From positions 1 through 64,000 of IMG/VR virus record IMGVR_UViG_3300044695_007705: 64,000 bases of DNA; one strand, given 5' to 3'. The notes beneath the pieces are model-generated. The model was given only the letters and a program-made list of their open reading frames with translations, made no database searches and was not told the DNA's origin. The DNA is from a virus. The translations under genes were made by a program, and so were the position numbers. This document shows positions 7,977 to 16,495 of the stretch, piece after piece (the first letter of the stretch is position 1; each line of letters opens with the position of its first letter).

Positions 7977-7985
7977 GCTTTCAAC
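7977..7985 (-). promoter_or_regulatory. Late promoter-like motif GTTGAAAGC (copy I)
   Basis: An exact 9-mer on the minus strand lies 7 nt before the ATG of the 142-residue gene. The TGA stop of the gp25-like gene is inside it. Confidence 0.5.
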
Positions 7986-8484
7986 TGGTTGACGTCCTTA
8001 CTGTAATTATTTGCTCTCCCGAGTCCACCGCATACCGTACTGTGATATAACACGTTCCCTCTTCGCCAATTGACAACGAGACGTTTAAAGACTCCTCGGA
8101 CAGGTACGGCACCGCGCTTAAGATCTGTTTTTTAATGTTCTGCTCTTCTATGTCTTCGCTTAATGTTTCGAACAGCAGTTCGCGGGTCCCGAGGAACGGG
8201 CTTCCAACACGTTCGCCTATTCTGGTTTCCAGAACCTCTTGGATGGCTTGGCCGATGCGGTCGTATCCGTACGATGTGGAGATACTGCCATTACCGTCGA
8301 GTTGCAGTGGGTAAGTTAACCCCCTCAACGTGTTGTTTTGTAATGATGAATTCGTAGAGGAAGAATCAAAAAATAGTTGAGGGTTCTGGCGCGAATCCCT
8401 GTTCTCCATGTTGAGACGGTCGCGCAAAGCGAACTTGTTTTTGATCCGGTCGAGTTCGGGAGTGTCGATCCTATTTCTCGTCAT
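7981..8484 (-). CDS. GPW/gp25-like baseplate wedge protein
   Basis: The 167-residue protein has a disordered ~55-residue N-terminus followed by a GPW/gp25 domain. The family pattern is clear: Y-P-L near 58, the helix IGQAIQEVLETRIGERVG, then PFLGTRELLFE, and a C-terminal beta part ending RYAVDSGEQIITVRTS. In T4 and related contractile machines gp25 seeds the sheath and joins the wedge to the central hub. The start overlaps the tape-measure stop (ATGA), as expected for tail operons. The protein is direct evidence for a contractile tail. Confidence 0.88.
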   Translation of the reverse strand: MTRNRIDTPELDRIKNKFALRDRLNMENRDSRQNPQLFFDSSSTNSSLQNNTLRGLTYPLQLDGNGSISTSYGYDRIGQAIQEVLETRIGERVGSPFLGTRELLFETLSEDIEEQNIKKQILSAVPYLSEESLNVSLSIGEEGTCYITVRYAVDSGEQIITVRTSTS

Positions 8485-11400
8485 GATACTTTAGACCTCA
8501 TAACGTTTTGGACATCGGCGTATTCTTTCCACGCCTCGTCGATAATGGTGATAACGGGTTGTTTGAGTTCGCGGGCGATTTGCTCGGCATCGGCAAAGAA
8601 CGCGCTTGTTTGTACGGTCAGGTTGATGTTTATTTGGGTCGGGCCGCCGCTACTCGTAACGACTTCACGATTGCGCAGGTTCTGGCCCACCAAATTTGAA
8701 AGTGTCGCTAATCCATTGTTCGGGATAACGAACTCGCCATCGTTGACAACCATTGCGTTTCTTCCACTCATTCTTTCCTCTAAGGCAAGAGTTGGACCGG
8801 CGAAGTTCTTGCCTCCAAAAAACGGCTTAGGTATTTGATAAGAAGTAGCGTCTACAGCAGATTGTATAAAACTCCCCGCTCCTGGAATTCTGTCCTTAAC
8901 CCAGCCAGGGGCCGACTCGTACAACGCTTGCACCATTGTGGTGATGGCACGGGGTATTGCTGTAGCTGTCGACAATGCAGCATTTAAGAATCCGACAATT
9001 CCGTTGACAAGGCCTTTAAACGCGTTTTCAAGACCTTTGCCCGCCCAGTTCATAAGATCACCGATTCCCCTGGTAAAGGTGTTCCACGTGTTACGGAACC
9101 CTTGGCCTATAGAATCTAAAAACTCGGCCATTTTATCTCTTACCCCTTTGTCCATTAAGGGGGCAACACCACCGATAACTCCCCCGATAACCGCACCGGC
9201 TGCCGTTCCGATACCTGGCACGATAGAGCCAATAGTCGCCCCTAGCATCGCCCCTTCGAACCCCCCGGATAGGACAGATCCTGCAGCCTCTAGCGATCCT
9301 GACTGGGCAGCTTGTGCCCCGGGTCCGCCAAAGATACCGAGCCCGAGGGCACCGGCTCCGGCCAAAGCTCCGCCAATAAGGGCGCCTCTGCCAAACCTCC
9401 TCACACCCCTCCCAAGAACTGCTCTTGCTCCTCCAGACCCATACCTCCTGTTAAATCTGGCCGCCACATTACTTTTGCTCCGGGAGTAATACCCGGGCGT
9501 GGCCGATTCCTCACCACTAAATCCGCCCAAAAGGGCATCTGCTGGTAGTCTAATAAGCCCTGGAGTTATATCTGATATACCTCTCCTTATGGTAGCCCTT
9601 GTGCCATACCTTCTGGCATATCTAGATATCACATCTCTCCTCCTAAAGGTTGGAAGTTCGTAATCAATATTACTAACTGCATTAGCGTTTACTTGCCTCC
9701 CCTGAGTGGCCCATCTCCTAAATTGAGCTTCTTGCGGTCCTCCTATAGCTACATTAGGAAACAAAATCCCCCCAGGAGTTGGTGTTATTGGTACATTTGC
9801 TACCGATGGTCTTATTCCCGAGTAAGGTATATTTCTCCCCTGGGAGAGTCCGTACATCAAGGATTGTCTTTCCCTATAAGCTTGTACTTGGGTCCCTAAA
9901 GCCTGGGGAAATAGGTCTGGTATAGTAGATGCGAACGGGGTTGATGGCCGCATTCTCCTAGATAACGGGTCTATCAATCCCCGCGATAATGGACTGAACC
10001 CGTTCACACCGGTAAAAGGGTCGGTCAGCAAAAGCCTGCGATTGAATTGAGTCTCAATACCCATAGCCCTATTACCTAGGGTATTGAGCATTCCGAATCT
10101 CCCCCTGGAAGTAAAGATATTCCTTAAAAGTCCTGCCCCACCCATTAATGCTCCAGGACCTAACAAAGCACCAGCGCCCATGGCCAAAGCGCTGAACATA
10201 TTACCTCCACCTCCTGTCACATCGCCTACAGCACTTGCCCTAGCCACGGCACCCAACGGTCCTGGCAAGAAACCGGCAATAAACTTAACGATCTTGCCGC
10301 CAACTTCTCCAAAAGCTTCTGTTAGTAATGAGTTGATCCCTTTATTAAGAGCAGGCAATACCGCAGTAGCGATCTCGGGTACTTTGTCTACCAAGGTTAG
10401 GAATAACTCTTTGATAAGGACGATGGCCGTCTTGCCCACCTCGGTTAAAAGGCTTGCGCCGATCTCAGCCACAAATCCCATCTCCTTTGTGTCGTCGTGT
10501 TCCCGTATCGACTTGCCGATTTTTTGAATATATTCGCGAACACCTTTACCAATGCCTTCGATAAAGGATATTATGTTTGTCGGATCAAAGTTTTTCGATG
10601 CAATCTGGTCACGTATTTCTTTAAAAAATCCCGTTATACGAGCGAAAGCGTCGTCAGGAATAGCTTGTCTTACACTGTTGTATACATTGGTAAAGAATTC
10701 TACAACCCTTTGAAAAGTGTCTTTTACCAAGAACAGGATAGTCTTGAATTGTTCGGACTTAAAGTACTCGGTGATCTTGGCAAATATGCCAGTCATGAAC
10801 TGGATCGCGTCGATAAGCGGCCTCAGCGGGTCGCCTATGCCAAATATTTCTTTGATGCTGGAGAACAAAGTTTTGAACAATCCGCTGGGACCGAAGACTT
10901 GATTAATGAGTTTATCAACTTCGTCAAACATTGTCGTCTGTTTACCGAACCGGTCAATTACTTTGCGCAAAGAGCCGAATGTCCCTGACTCAGTGTTAAA
11001 CAGTTGTGTATTCAAATCCTCAAGGACGATACGGAACCCCGCCGCCCTTTTCGCCATTTCTTTTAACTTAGCGATTGTCTGCGGATCGTTAACAATCTCC
11101 ATTAACAGCTCTGTACGTCTTGCCGGACTGTCTATGAATCCCTGACCCCCCGCCCGTTTAATCAACTCTGAACCCAAAAAGGCGGACATCGGGTCGCCGG
11201 AATTGACAAGATCTCGGCCCATTACTTTGCCGGATAGGAATTGTTGAGCAAGCCCGCCAAAATTGTCCCCTATACCGGCTCGGCGGAAATCTCGCTGGAA
11301 GGCTAGAATCCCGGTTGTAAGACTTTGCCTTAAGTCCTCCGGCAAGTTCTTACTTATGAACGGAGTTGCAGCAAGCGTTCTCTGAACGTCTTTCATCGTG

Positions 11401-11729
11401 CCGCCAGCTTTGACGGCAACGTTGTTCAACGCGGTTCCGAGCTGAGTACTTATACTCAAAGACGCTTCGTTTGAAAACCCTTTGAATACTTGAGTCAATA
11501 ACGCTGCTTGGTTTTGAGCGGCACGGAGCGAAGAAGCCCCAATAAGGCCTTGCTCTCCGATCGATTTTTGAAACTCACGGTTAATCTGGCTTAACGCACT
11601 GCGGACAACATCCAGTTTCAAGCCGCTAACCAGGAATTGATTGTCCAGGTTGGCAGAGAACCGTTTGAAGTCGGTTAGGGCACGGGCGGTATTCGCCCGG
11701 ACGTTAAGTTGGAGATTCGTTATTGCCAT
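8481..11729 (-). CDS. Tail tape measure protein
   Basis: This is a 1082-residue protein placed between tube/hub and gp25 genes. The N-terminal ~500 residues are long amphipathic helices. The middle and C-terminal parts have strongly hydrophobic Gly/Ala-rich segments (about residues 500-540 and 780-870). This is typical of tape measure proteins, which set tail length and enter the host membrane during ejection. By the usual ~0.15 nm per residue, a tail of roughly 160 nm would be expected. A central Arg-rich segment (about 550-780, coordinates ~9400-10080) uses mostly AGA/AGG for arginine, unlike the CGN-rich N-terminus, so it may be a later insertion. Confidence 0.85.
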   Translation of the reverse strand: MAITNLQLNVRANTARALTDFKRFSANLDNQFLVSGLKLDVVRSALSQINREFQKSIGEQGLIGASSLRAAQNQAALLTQVFKGFSNEASLSISTQLGTALNNVAVKAGGTMKDVQRTLAATPFISKNLPEDLRQSLTTGILAFQRDFRRAGIGDNFGGLAQQFLSGKVMGRDLVNSGDPMSAFLGSELIKRAGGQGFIDSPARRTELLMEIVNDPQTIAKLKEMAKRAAGFRIVLEDLNTQLFNTESGTFGSLRKVIDRFGKQTTMFDEVDKLINQVFGPSGLFKTLFSSIKEIFGIGDPLRPLIDAIQFMTGIFAKITEYFKSEQFKTILFLVKDTFQRVVEFFTNVYNSVRQAIPDDAFARITGFFKEIRDQIASKNFDPTNIISFIEGIGKGVREYIQKIGKSIREHDDTKEMGFVAEIGASLLTEVGKTAIVLIKELFLTLVDKVPEIATAVLPALNKGINSLLTEAFGEVGGKIVKFIAGFLPGPLGAVARASAVGDVTGGGGNMFSALAMGAGALLGPGALMGGAGLLRNIFTSRGRFGMLNTLGNRAMGIETQFNRRLLLTDPFTGVNGFSPLSRGLIDPLSRRMRPSTPFASTIPDLFPQALGTQVQAYRERQSLMYGLSQGRNIPYSGIRPSVANVPITPTPGGILFPNVAIGGPQEAQFRRWATQGRQVNANAVSNIDYELPTFRRRDVISRYARRYGTRATIRRGISDITPGLIRLPADALLGGFSGEESATPGYYSRSKSNVAARFNRRYGSGGARAVLGRGVRRFGRGALIGGALAGAGALGLGIFGGPGAQAAQSGSLEAAGSVLSGGFEGAMLGATIGSIVPGIGTAAGAVIGGVIGGVAPLMDKGVRDKMAEFLDSIGQGFRNTWNTFTRGIGDLMNWAGKGLENAFKGLVNGIVGFLNAALSTATAIPRAITTMVQALYESAPGWVKDRIPGAGSFIQSAVDATSYQIPKPFFGGKNFAGPTLALEERMSGRNAMVVNDGEFVIPNNGLATLSNLVGQNLRNREVVTSSGGPTQININLTVQTSAFFADAEQIARELKQPVITIIDEAWKEYADVQNVMRSKVS

Positions 11730-13537
11730 TATCTAATCGCTGGCCCCTGAAATCCCTGCTCAATAGTAAAGTTTTTGCACTGATTTGAGTTGTAAACAGA
11801 GTCGATGGCATTTTTTATTTTTGTCGAACATTTAATTAGTGTGTCGTTGGAAATAGAGTTTCTTTTCTGCCTTTCGGGTATAGTTCCACTCGTGCTCCAG
11901 GCTGAAGACAGATTAAAGCATTCGCTCCCTATAGTATTACTATTAACCCCGGAACCATAAAAAGAATTTGAGGTGGCTTTTTCTAGTAATTTACTATATT
12001 TATCTCTATTTCCGGGGTAGGTGTCCTGGAAACTCTGAGATCCCGGTGGCACTGGAACCGGGAAATTGAAGAAGGGTATTAGAGCAACTCTAGCGCTGGC
12101 TAAACCGCTCTTATTTTTATTCGCTAAACCCCCCATATCTTGCCAAGCCCTTGAGTCTGAATTCAATGCATTGCAGTTGGTTGAACTTAGCTTTTTAGGG
12201 TTTGCCGTGCCCCCTCCTGGTTGGTTTGCTGGTGCGGTAGTAGTATTAGTACTCCCCCCTTGTGTTCCCGGCGCAGCCGGGACTCCCACACCAGACCTGG
12301 GCAGCAGCGGATCGTTTACCAGCGGCATTCTCCCCGGCCTGGCTATGTCAACAAACCCGTCGTTAATCGTCCATTCAGGCACTTGCTCCAGCTCGAAAGA
12401 TACTTCTGCGTTGACAAGTGCTCCGGCGTCCCAGGCTCGTTCGCGGACACGTATGTTCTGGATTACGCAAGGCCCAAAAACCCTGGCTCCCCAAACAAAT
12501 TCGAGTACGGGAGGTCCATCATCCCCGTTCTCACCATCCCGTGCCATGAACAGTTGTTGCAAACCTCTTTCAAGAGAATCGACCCGCTTGCCAATAACAT
12601 AGCCCGTCAACAAGACCTTGCCAAATATAAGCTTTCTGTTCTTATTTGATTTCCAGGACAAGGGCTGGCCGCTATTTGCCGGATCAGACACACCCCAGGT
12701 CTCGGCCCGGTTATAATCCGGTCCGGAGTCGAGTTGCAACTCTTCTGGGTTGAAAAGAAACTGCCATACACTTTGTGAACTCGCACCGCCGATGGAAGGG
12801 GTGACGGTGCTGGGAGCGCCCGGATTCGCGTTATACACTTTGCCCCAGTCTATGGGAGGTTGATTAAGTATAGACGGATCGATTATGCTGGGTAAAAAGT
12901 TAGATTTGGGCTGCTCGGGAGGTTTTGGTGTTGGGGCAGGAGACGGCACCGGTTGACTTTGCGAAGGCGCAGGTTGTTCCGGTACTGGTTGAACAGGGGG
13001 TGGAAAACTTTGTCCCGGGTTGTAACCTTCTGGTAGGGGAAATACTTGTCTACCTCCTGTTATAGGAGGAATAGACGCTATAAGTCTTGAAGTCCTTTGT
13101 AACTGACTTCCTTCAAAATCGTAAGGATTTGCCTGCAGATTATTGACGGCTGAAGCTGCAGATCCCGGTGCGCTTGAAGAAGGCGAAGAAGTTACAGCGC
13201 CCGATGCTTGAGTCTTTTGTTGCGCTCCCCTTCTTGTCCAATACATTAGACTGGCGATGCGATTTTGCATCCCCCCAGACGTACCCTTTACAAAATTAAT
13301 TTTTGCCAGGTTCTGCGATACCGATAGGTGTGCTCCTCTCCTGGTGATTGTATCTGATACTCCGGTGTAGTCAAATTCGGGGGTGAAAAACCCCGTCCTT
13401 TCCATTAAACTTTGGGTCCCCAAAAGTCTCTCAACTATAGACGGCCTTTTCGCCTGAGGAACCTCAAGAGGGATCTCGTCTAGGGGTTGAGAGTATTTTT
13501 CTAAATCCTTGAGATTAAGATCTTCGTACTTCGCCAC
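11729..13537 (-). CDS. Baseplate hub/tube adaptor with CIS-tube (LysM/gp53-like) domain
   Basis: This 602-residue protein starts with GTG at 13537. Residues 1-120 and a Pro/Gln/Ser-rich linker (~120-230) precede a domain at ~255-395. That domain has FNPEEL, a conserved W, LLTGYV, PPVLEFVWG and a final AEVSFELEQVPEW. The pattern fits the tube/hub adaptor domain of contractile injection systems. A Thr/Asn-rich linker and a Cys-containing C-terminal domain (~435-602) of unknown type follow. The gene lies directly upstream of the tape measure gene with a TAATG overlap. The late promoter-like motif is 24 nt upstream. A role linking tube end and baseplate is likely. Confidence 0.72.
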   Translation of the reverse strand: MAKYEDLNLKDLEKYSQPLDEIPLEVPQAKRPSIVERLLGTQSLMERTGFFTPEFDYTGVSDTITRRGAHLSVSQNLAKINFVKGTSGGMQNRIASLMYWTRRGAQQKTQASGAVTSSPSSSAPGSAASAVNNLQANPYDFEGSQLQRTSRLIASIPPITGGRQVFPLPEGYNPGQSFPPPVQPVPEQPAPSQSQPVPSPAPTPKPPEQPKSNFLPSIIDPSILNQPPIDWGKVYNANPGAPSTVTPSIGGASSQSVWQFLFNPEELQLDSGPDYNRAETWGVSDPANSGQPLSWKSNKNRKLIFGKVLLTGYVIGKRVDSLERGLQQLFMARDGENGDDGPPVLEFVWGARVFGPCVIQNIRVRERAWDAGALVNAEVSFELEQVPEWTINDGFVDIARPGRMPLVNDPLLPRSGVGVPAAPGTQGGSTNTTTAPANQPGGGTANPKKLSSTNCNALNSDSRAWQDMGGLANKNKSGLASARVALIPFFNFPVPVPPGSQSFQDTYPGNRDKYSKLLEKATSNSFYGSGVNSNTIGSECFNLSSAWSTSGTIPERQKRNSISNDTLIKCSTKIKNAIDSVYNSNQCKNFTIEQGFQGPAIR

Positions 13538-13561
13538 AGACCAAGTAAATGCTTATACTTG

Positions 13562-13570
13562 GCTTTCAAC
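13562..13570 (-). promoter_or_regulatory. Late promoter-like motif GTTGAAAGC (copy J)
   Basis: An exact 9-mer on the minus strand is followed by CAAG then TATAAG, and lies 24 nt before the GTG of the hub adaptor gene. It marks the switch from replication genes (upstream) to tail genes (downstream). Confidence 0.62.
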
Positions 13571-13575
13571 GATTT

Positions 13576-14559
13576 TTACACAGGCGGATCGCTATGCTCA
13601 AAGCTCCAGGCAATCGCGTTCTTAACAACTTCCTCAGGGTTTTTGTCCCATCCGTCAAAGTGTGAATTTTTCTCCACCCGTTCCAGCACCCAGCTCAGGA
13701 TTACATTGCCGACTGTTTCCTTCATCCTCGCGATACGAGACGTGTTACGCCACAAACACTCGTAACGGCTTGAACCATTCGAGCCGTCAAATTTCTCGAT
13801 TTCAAGAAGCAAGCCACCAATCTTGCGTCGGACAAATGTACGCTTGCCGGGCGAAAGCCTGGCAAATATCTTGCGCTGATCGTCTTCTGTTCCCCAGTCC
13901 GGCTCGTACTCTTTTGACTCAGGATCGCGGTTAACAACGTATTGAGAGGCAGAGACAGAATCGGCTAGTGACTGCAACACTCCCAACGGTGTGACTACCT
14001 CGTCATTGAAATATACGATCGAGTCGGGTTGGGAGCCAAAATACAACCGGGCGACATCGACACATGATTTATCAGCGTTCAGGCCATGTGCCAAGGCAGT
14101 AGAAAACAGTTTCGCCTGTTGAAATTCTGTCACTTCCTGCTCAAGAAAGATAATACCTCTGAACTTGGGATGTTCGGGAGTACTTGAGAAGGAGTGGTGT
14201 AAAATGTTGAATTGGATTCCGAGTTGTCCTGCTTGTTGGATGATTTCCTCAGCCGAATCGCCATCATCATAATCCACACCTAGGACTTGGCAGCTCTTGA
14301 ACAAAGGCTCGATCCTGCGCCTGCGTTTCCAATCCGGGCATTCGTTGAATACAAAAGGCGACCATGTCTTGCCTTGGACTATGGCCCTGGCGAGTGATTT
14401 TGGTGTGACATCGGCTGTGTCAGTGCCGAGCCGGAGACCCAGGACCCTAACCTCGCTTTTAGGATTGCCATACTTGTCGGTCAAATTGCCATATTGGATC
14501 TTGGCCGACGGTTTATGGTCCCAAGATTCTTGATCCAGGGAGATGGTAGCGGTTGTCAT
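13576..14559 (-). CDS. AEP-like DNA primase
   Basis: This 327-residue protein shows the archaeo-eukaryotic primase pattern. VDYDD at residues 95-99 gives the first acidic pair. H122-S-F-S with downstream KFRG is the nucleotide-binding step. D168-V-A-R-L-Y-F-G supplies the third acidic residue and basic partner. Residues 230-327 are a helical C-terminal region. It would make primers for phage replication with the SF3-like helicase two genes upstream in the same transcript. A 27-residue membrane microprotein lies between them. Its ATG overlaps the microprotein stop (ATGA). No zinc-binding motif is visible. Confidence 0.75.
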   Translation of the reverse strand: MTTATISLDQESWDHKPSAKIQYGNLTDKYGNPKSEVRVLGLRLGTDTADVTPKSLARAIVQGKTWSPFVFNECPDWKRRRRIEPLFKSCQVLGVDYDDGDSAEEIIQQAGQLGIQFNILHHSFSSTPEHPKFRGIIFLEQEVTEFQQAKLFSTALAHGLNADKSCVDVARLYFGSQPDSIVYFNDEVVTPLGVLQSLADSVSASQYVVNRDPESKEYEPDWGTEDDQRKIFARLSPGKRTFVRRKIGGLLLEIEKFDGSNGSSRYECLWRNTSRIARMKETVGNVILSWVLERVEKNSHFDGWDKNPEEVVKNAIAWSFEHSDPPV

Positions 14560-14639
14560 TTAATGTAGGGGAGAAGCATTAGGATCAGGATACCGTAGAA
14601 TAGTGTAATTGTCAATAGCAAGGCGATGAGTCGAGTCAT
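14556..14639 (-). CDS. 27-residue single-span membrane microprotein
   Basis: This short ORF fills the whole gap between helicase and primase. Its ATG (14639) comes two bases after the helicase TGA, and its TGA overlaps the primase ATG as ATGA. The product begins M-T-R-L and continues almost entirely with L, I, T, F, Y and M, ending P-Y-I-K: one transmembrane helix with a basic residue on either side. The precise fit and coupling argue for a translated gene. It may anchor replication proteins at membranes or simply couple translation; the function is unknown. Confidence 0.6.
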   Translation of the reverse strand: MTRLIALLLTITLFYGILILMLLPYIK

Positions 14640-14641
14640 TA

Positions 14642-16495
14642 TCATAGCTTTTGTGGGTCGTACCCGGCGTTGTATATCCACTCTGTATTACATCTGTTCT
14701 TAACGTCGGTCAAATAGGTTAATTCTTCTTGATCTGTAACAGTCGCCATTAGGTCTCTGGCAAGCCTGTAGATCTGTTTCTTCTCCCCCCTAATCATTTC
14801 CCAAGTCCTTACGATATGTGACATTTTCTTTCCCATACTAAACCCGTCCCTAAGTGTAAGAGCGGAAAACACATTTTCAGTCGCCATCGCCAAGTCTTTA
14901 TCGGCTTTGTAATTGTTAAATATTTCGTACGCTTTGTCGACGCTTGTGATCAAAAGTTTTCTCTGCGCCCAGTAAGGATGTGCTTGCTCGCGCTTTGCAT
15001 TTTCCCAGTGCGCTTTCATATTTCGCCTGAGATTATTAGCTTTCATATCAATCGCGATGAATCTTGTAGCTTCGAGAACACTAGCAAGCGAACCGAGAGT
15101 AAGCTCGGGTAGATAGTCTCCCTGGCCTTTGTGACATCTAATGGCATAAGCAAGAAAACTAAACCTTAAATAACACTCCAAAGCATTTTTATGTATTTGT
15201 ATCCTAAGGTACGGGAGTAACTGCTCGCTGTGGAAATGAACGTCTGTTCCCGAACGCACCTTTGACAGGAAGAAGTCGGTACACTCGCGCATTACCTTCA
15301 TAAACAGTGTAACCTCATCGACCTTAAGCGTCTTGCACAAGTGTTTTATATTTGCAACGGGATGTATATCTCTTTTCATCGTCTCGGACATTTCTTCCTG
15401 CTCGAATGCCCGGTAAGTCGATATCAGGGCGAGGCGGCTTATCGCCCCCGAATCAAGACTGTAAGATATCTCGGACCTGACCTCGTTACAATTTGCGATT
15501 ATAACTGTGTTTGATACCACTTCAATAGAGTCGGTACCCTTATTCTCGACTTTCTCCGTACCCCCTGTGACTACAGACTTAAAACTATGCGCTTTGAGCA
15601 TGTTCTCAAGCGATTCGAGAGTTAAATCGTCGTTGTACGCGAGGTGTGAAGTGACAACTGCTCCCTGATTAAAGCGACTACCAAATTGGCCAAAATTCAC
15701 TACATTATAGCCACAATACTGCATCGCTTTCATAATCCCACCCAAGACGGTACTTTTGCCGACCCCGGGTTCCCCGACAATCACCCCAGCCTTTCTAAAC
15801 CCGTGCATTAGAAGCTCACCACTACCGGGATGGATGTTGCCACTCCTCCCTACGCATGCCCTGCCGATAATCAGCTTAAACATCTCCGCTTCGGCCGGAG
15901 GGAAAATGGTTACAATATCCTCGAACTTTAACTTTCTCACTCGTTCTTCGAACCAGTCGTTCTCCGGCACATAAGCATACACATTGTTAAGGCTTTTGGC
16001 TTTGAACTCGTTCTCGATCGAGTTGGGCGAATACGCTATTCCTAAGTCATAGGTTCCTCCTCCCATTTTCTTATGCCTTATTGCCTTAAGATTCTCCACC
16101 CCCAGGACATAGTCCGTGACTTCACTCGCCCTCCCCGACCTATACATAAACAACGGCATTGCAAAGTCACGGCAATCCGGGTCTTTGAACAAGCCGCCTT
16201 CTTCGTCCAACGCTTCGTTTTGTAGGCTTTCGAGAGTAAACTCAGAGGCCGGGATTAAAAACTCAAACCATTTGGGATAATTTATCCCTCTGGGCAAGCT
16301 ATTTTTGAAGTGGGATTCTCCCGGGCTGAACTTCTCGTACAAGTCATGAAAAGAGGTGAGCTTAGAGTCGATGTTGACACGCAAGTAGTAGCCACGAGAT
16401 TCGAGGGCGGCGATACTGCTTGCATATTTTGACGCTGGGCCCTTCTCCTTCAAAAGGGCGTCTGACGAGTTGGCTTCCTTTTTCTTACTGGGCAT
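14642..16495 (-). CDS. SF3/D5-like replicative helicase
   Basis: This is a 617-residue P-loop ATPase. Walker A GEPGVGKST lies at 241-249, a Walker B-like YNDD at 287-290, and a motif-C-like NTVIIANCN at 329-337 is followed by an arginine-finger candidate (SGAISR, 349-354). This spacing is typical of superfamily 3/D5 helicases. Residues 1-200 form a separate N-terminal domain, and 370-617 are helical. It is paired with an AEP-type primase one gene away, the usual partner when primase and helicase are not fused. Its start overlaps the exonuclease stop by 11 bases. Confidence 0.75.
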   Translation of the reverse strand: MPSKKKEANSSDALLKEKGPASKYASSIAALESRGYYLRVNIDSKLTSFHDLYEKFSPGESHFKNSLPRGINYPKWFEFLIPASEFTLESLQNEALDEEGGLFKDPDCRDFAMPLFMYRSGRASEVTDYVLGVENLKAIRHKKMGGGTYDLGIAYSPNSIENEFKAKSLNNVYAYVPENDWFEERVRKLKFEDIVTIFPPAEAEMFKLIIGRACVGRSGNIHPGSGELLMHGFRKAGVIVGEPGVGKSTVLGGIMKAMQYCGYNVVNFGQFGSRFNQGAVVTSHLAYNDDLTLESLENMLKAHSFKSVVTGGTEKVENKGTDSIEVVSNTVIIANCNEVRSEISYSLDSGAISRLALISTYRAFEQEEMSETMKRDIHPVANIKHLCKTLKVDEVTLFMKVMRECTDFFLSKVRSGTDVHFHSEQLLPYLRIQIHKNALECYLRFSFLAYAIRCHKGQGDYLPELTLGSLASVLEATRFIAIDMKANNLRRNMKAHWENAKREQAHPYWAQRKLLITSVDKAYEIFNNYKADKDLAMATENVFSALTLRDGFSMGKKMSHIVRTWEMIRGEKKQIYRLARDLMATVTDQEELTYLTDVKNRCNTEWIYNAGYDPQKL

